Under the pieces are notes generated by a model that was not told where the DNA came from, searched no databases, and saw nothing but the letters and a program-made list of their open reading frames with translations. Below are positions 13,555 through 14,228 of a stretch of DNA of 14,228 nucleotides, piece after piece (position 1 is the stretch's first letter; each line of letters opens with the position of its first letter). A program made the position numbers and the translations under genes. The stretch lies in assembly GCA_947305035.1 (NCBI GenBank), contig CAMZCV010000006.1, forward strand, positions 1 to 14,228, written 5' to 3'. The stretch is from an uncultured Coriobacteriales bacterium (GTDB lineage: Bacteria; Actinomycetota; Coriobacteriia; Coriobacteriales; Atopobiaceae).

Positions 13555-14228
13555 ATGGCGAACGCGCATGATTACTTTGAATATTTGAACGAGCAGATCG
13601 AGATTTCCCCCGCTAACAGCCAGGAGGAGCTCAATGCTGCGCAGACGATCTCCGAGCTTATGAAGGAGCACGGACTCGAGACCAACGTCGAGGAGTTCGA
13701 CGCCCCGTCGCTTGCTCGTCTCCCGTTTGCATTCTTACTCATCCTCATGTTCATCGGCGTCTTCATCGCAGGTATCGGCGGAGTGCCCCTGGCCATCGCC
13801 GGCATGCTCATCACGCTCATCTGCGTGGCGATCCTCGTCCTCGACTACCTGGGGAACAACATCTTCGAGCATTTCGGCCCCAAGGCGCGCAGCCAGAACG
13901 TCGTCGCCATGCACGAGGCATCCGGTCCGCTGGTGGCCAAGGGCAACCGCCCCGTCGTCATCGTCGCCCACTACGACTCCCCTCGCGAGAGCTTCCTGTA
14001 CAGCACCGGTATCGCGAAGTACCTGCCTGTTCTCCGCCGCTACACGCCCTGGTGCGTTATCGCTGCAGGTGTGGGCGCCTTCTTCCAGATCCTCTTCTTC
14101 CTCCCCGAAGCCGCGCGCCGCGTGTTCTGGGTCATCGGATTCCTTGCGGCCATCCCCGCGCTCATCGTTGGCATCGGCGCCATCGCCGAGCGCTTCTCCA
14201 GCTGCTCGCTGGGCGCCAATGACAACAA
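13555..14228 (+). CDS. Membrane-anchored M28-family metallopeptidase, C-terminus cut by window edge
   Basis: The visible 224 residues start at ATG behind AAGAAGGG (13538-13545). A soluble N-terminal part (residues 1-55, with SQEELNAAQTISELMKEHGL) is followed by two membrane segments at about 57-76 and 78-97. The peptidase core opens with VVIVAHYDSPRE (134-145), whose H139-x-D141 is the first metal-binding motif of M28 aminopeptidases. Two more hydrophobic segments at about 167-184 and 190-211 interrupt the core. The window ends at SLGANDN (218-224), whose D223 should be the aspartate bridging the two zinc ions. The later catalytic residues are not in view, so activity cannot be judged. It is divergent from the WYL regulators, which may control it. 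Confidence 0.82.
   Translation, partial: MANAHDYFEYLNEQIEISPANSQEELNAAQTISELMKEHGLETNVEEFDAPSLARLPFAFLLILMFIGVFIAGIGGVPLAIAGMLITLICVAILVLDYLGNNIFEHFGPKARSQNVVAMHEASGPLVAKGNRPVVIVAHYDSPRESFLYSTGIAKYLPVLRRYTPWCVIAAGVGAFFQILFFLPEAARRVFWVIGFLAAIPALIVGIGAIAERFSSCSLGANDN

Noticed and set aside
1..14228. CRISPR arrays, tRNA or rRNA genes, insertion sequences
   Set aside because: I saw no regularly spaced direct repeats, cloverleaf-like sequences, transposase motifs or terminal repeats with target duplications.

Overview
The window looks like the replication-origin side of a GC-rich Gram-positive chromosome. It is probably an actinomycetote of the class Coriobacteriia (Collinsella/Olsenella-like). 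The reasons are the gene order rpmH-rnpA-yidD-yidC-khpB(jag)-rsmG-parA-parB with three perfect parS sites, a pair of overlapping PafBC-type WYL regulators, an exonuclease-DinG fusion, a KhpB without a Jag_N domain and high GC in the right half. The class assignment is inference from family knowledge; no rRNA gene is present to confirm it.

Left part (1-5520). A divergent gene of unknown function begins at 122 and runs off the left edge. Between it and rpmH lies a 313-base gap with four DnaA-box-like 9-mers in two identically spaced convergent pairs, followed by a strong promoter (TTGACA-18-TACAAT). That promoter drives a plus-strand operon for ribosomal protein L34, RNase P protein, YidD, the membrane insertase YidC and the RNA-binding protein KhpB. 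The operon ends in a perfect 13-bp hairpin. Next come rsmG and the segregation operon parA-parB plus a small membrane protein. The parS sites lie one inside rsmG and two in the rsmG-parA gap. A Gram-positive SOS-box-like palindrome and a terminator hairpin close this block.

Middle part (5523-11452). On the minus strand, rlmN is followed by an EamA-family transporter. Divergent from them on the plus strand are ddl (D-Ala-D-Ala ligase) and a long DnaQ-exonuclease/DinG-helicase gene. The DinG gene is broken near 11040: it changes frame and also lacks a block of the second helicase domain, so it is probably a pseudogene or an assembly error.

Right part (11472-14228). Two overlapping minus-strand WYL-domain regulators (PafB/PafC-like) end tail-to-tail with the broken dinG. 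Divergent from them, behind overlapping promoters and a small inverted repeat, is a membrane-anchored M28 metallopeptidase cut off by the window edge at its GANDN metal-binding motif.

Most of the window is conserved housekeeping and origin biology. I did not find a convincing new multi-gene system. The items most worth checking are the regular DnaA-box array, the parS embedded in rsmG, the orphan LexA-like palindrome, the uncharacterised small membrane protein of the par operon, and the dinG lesion.
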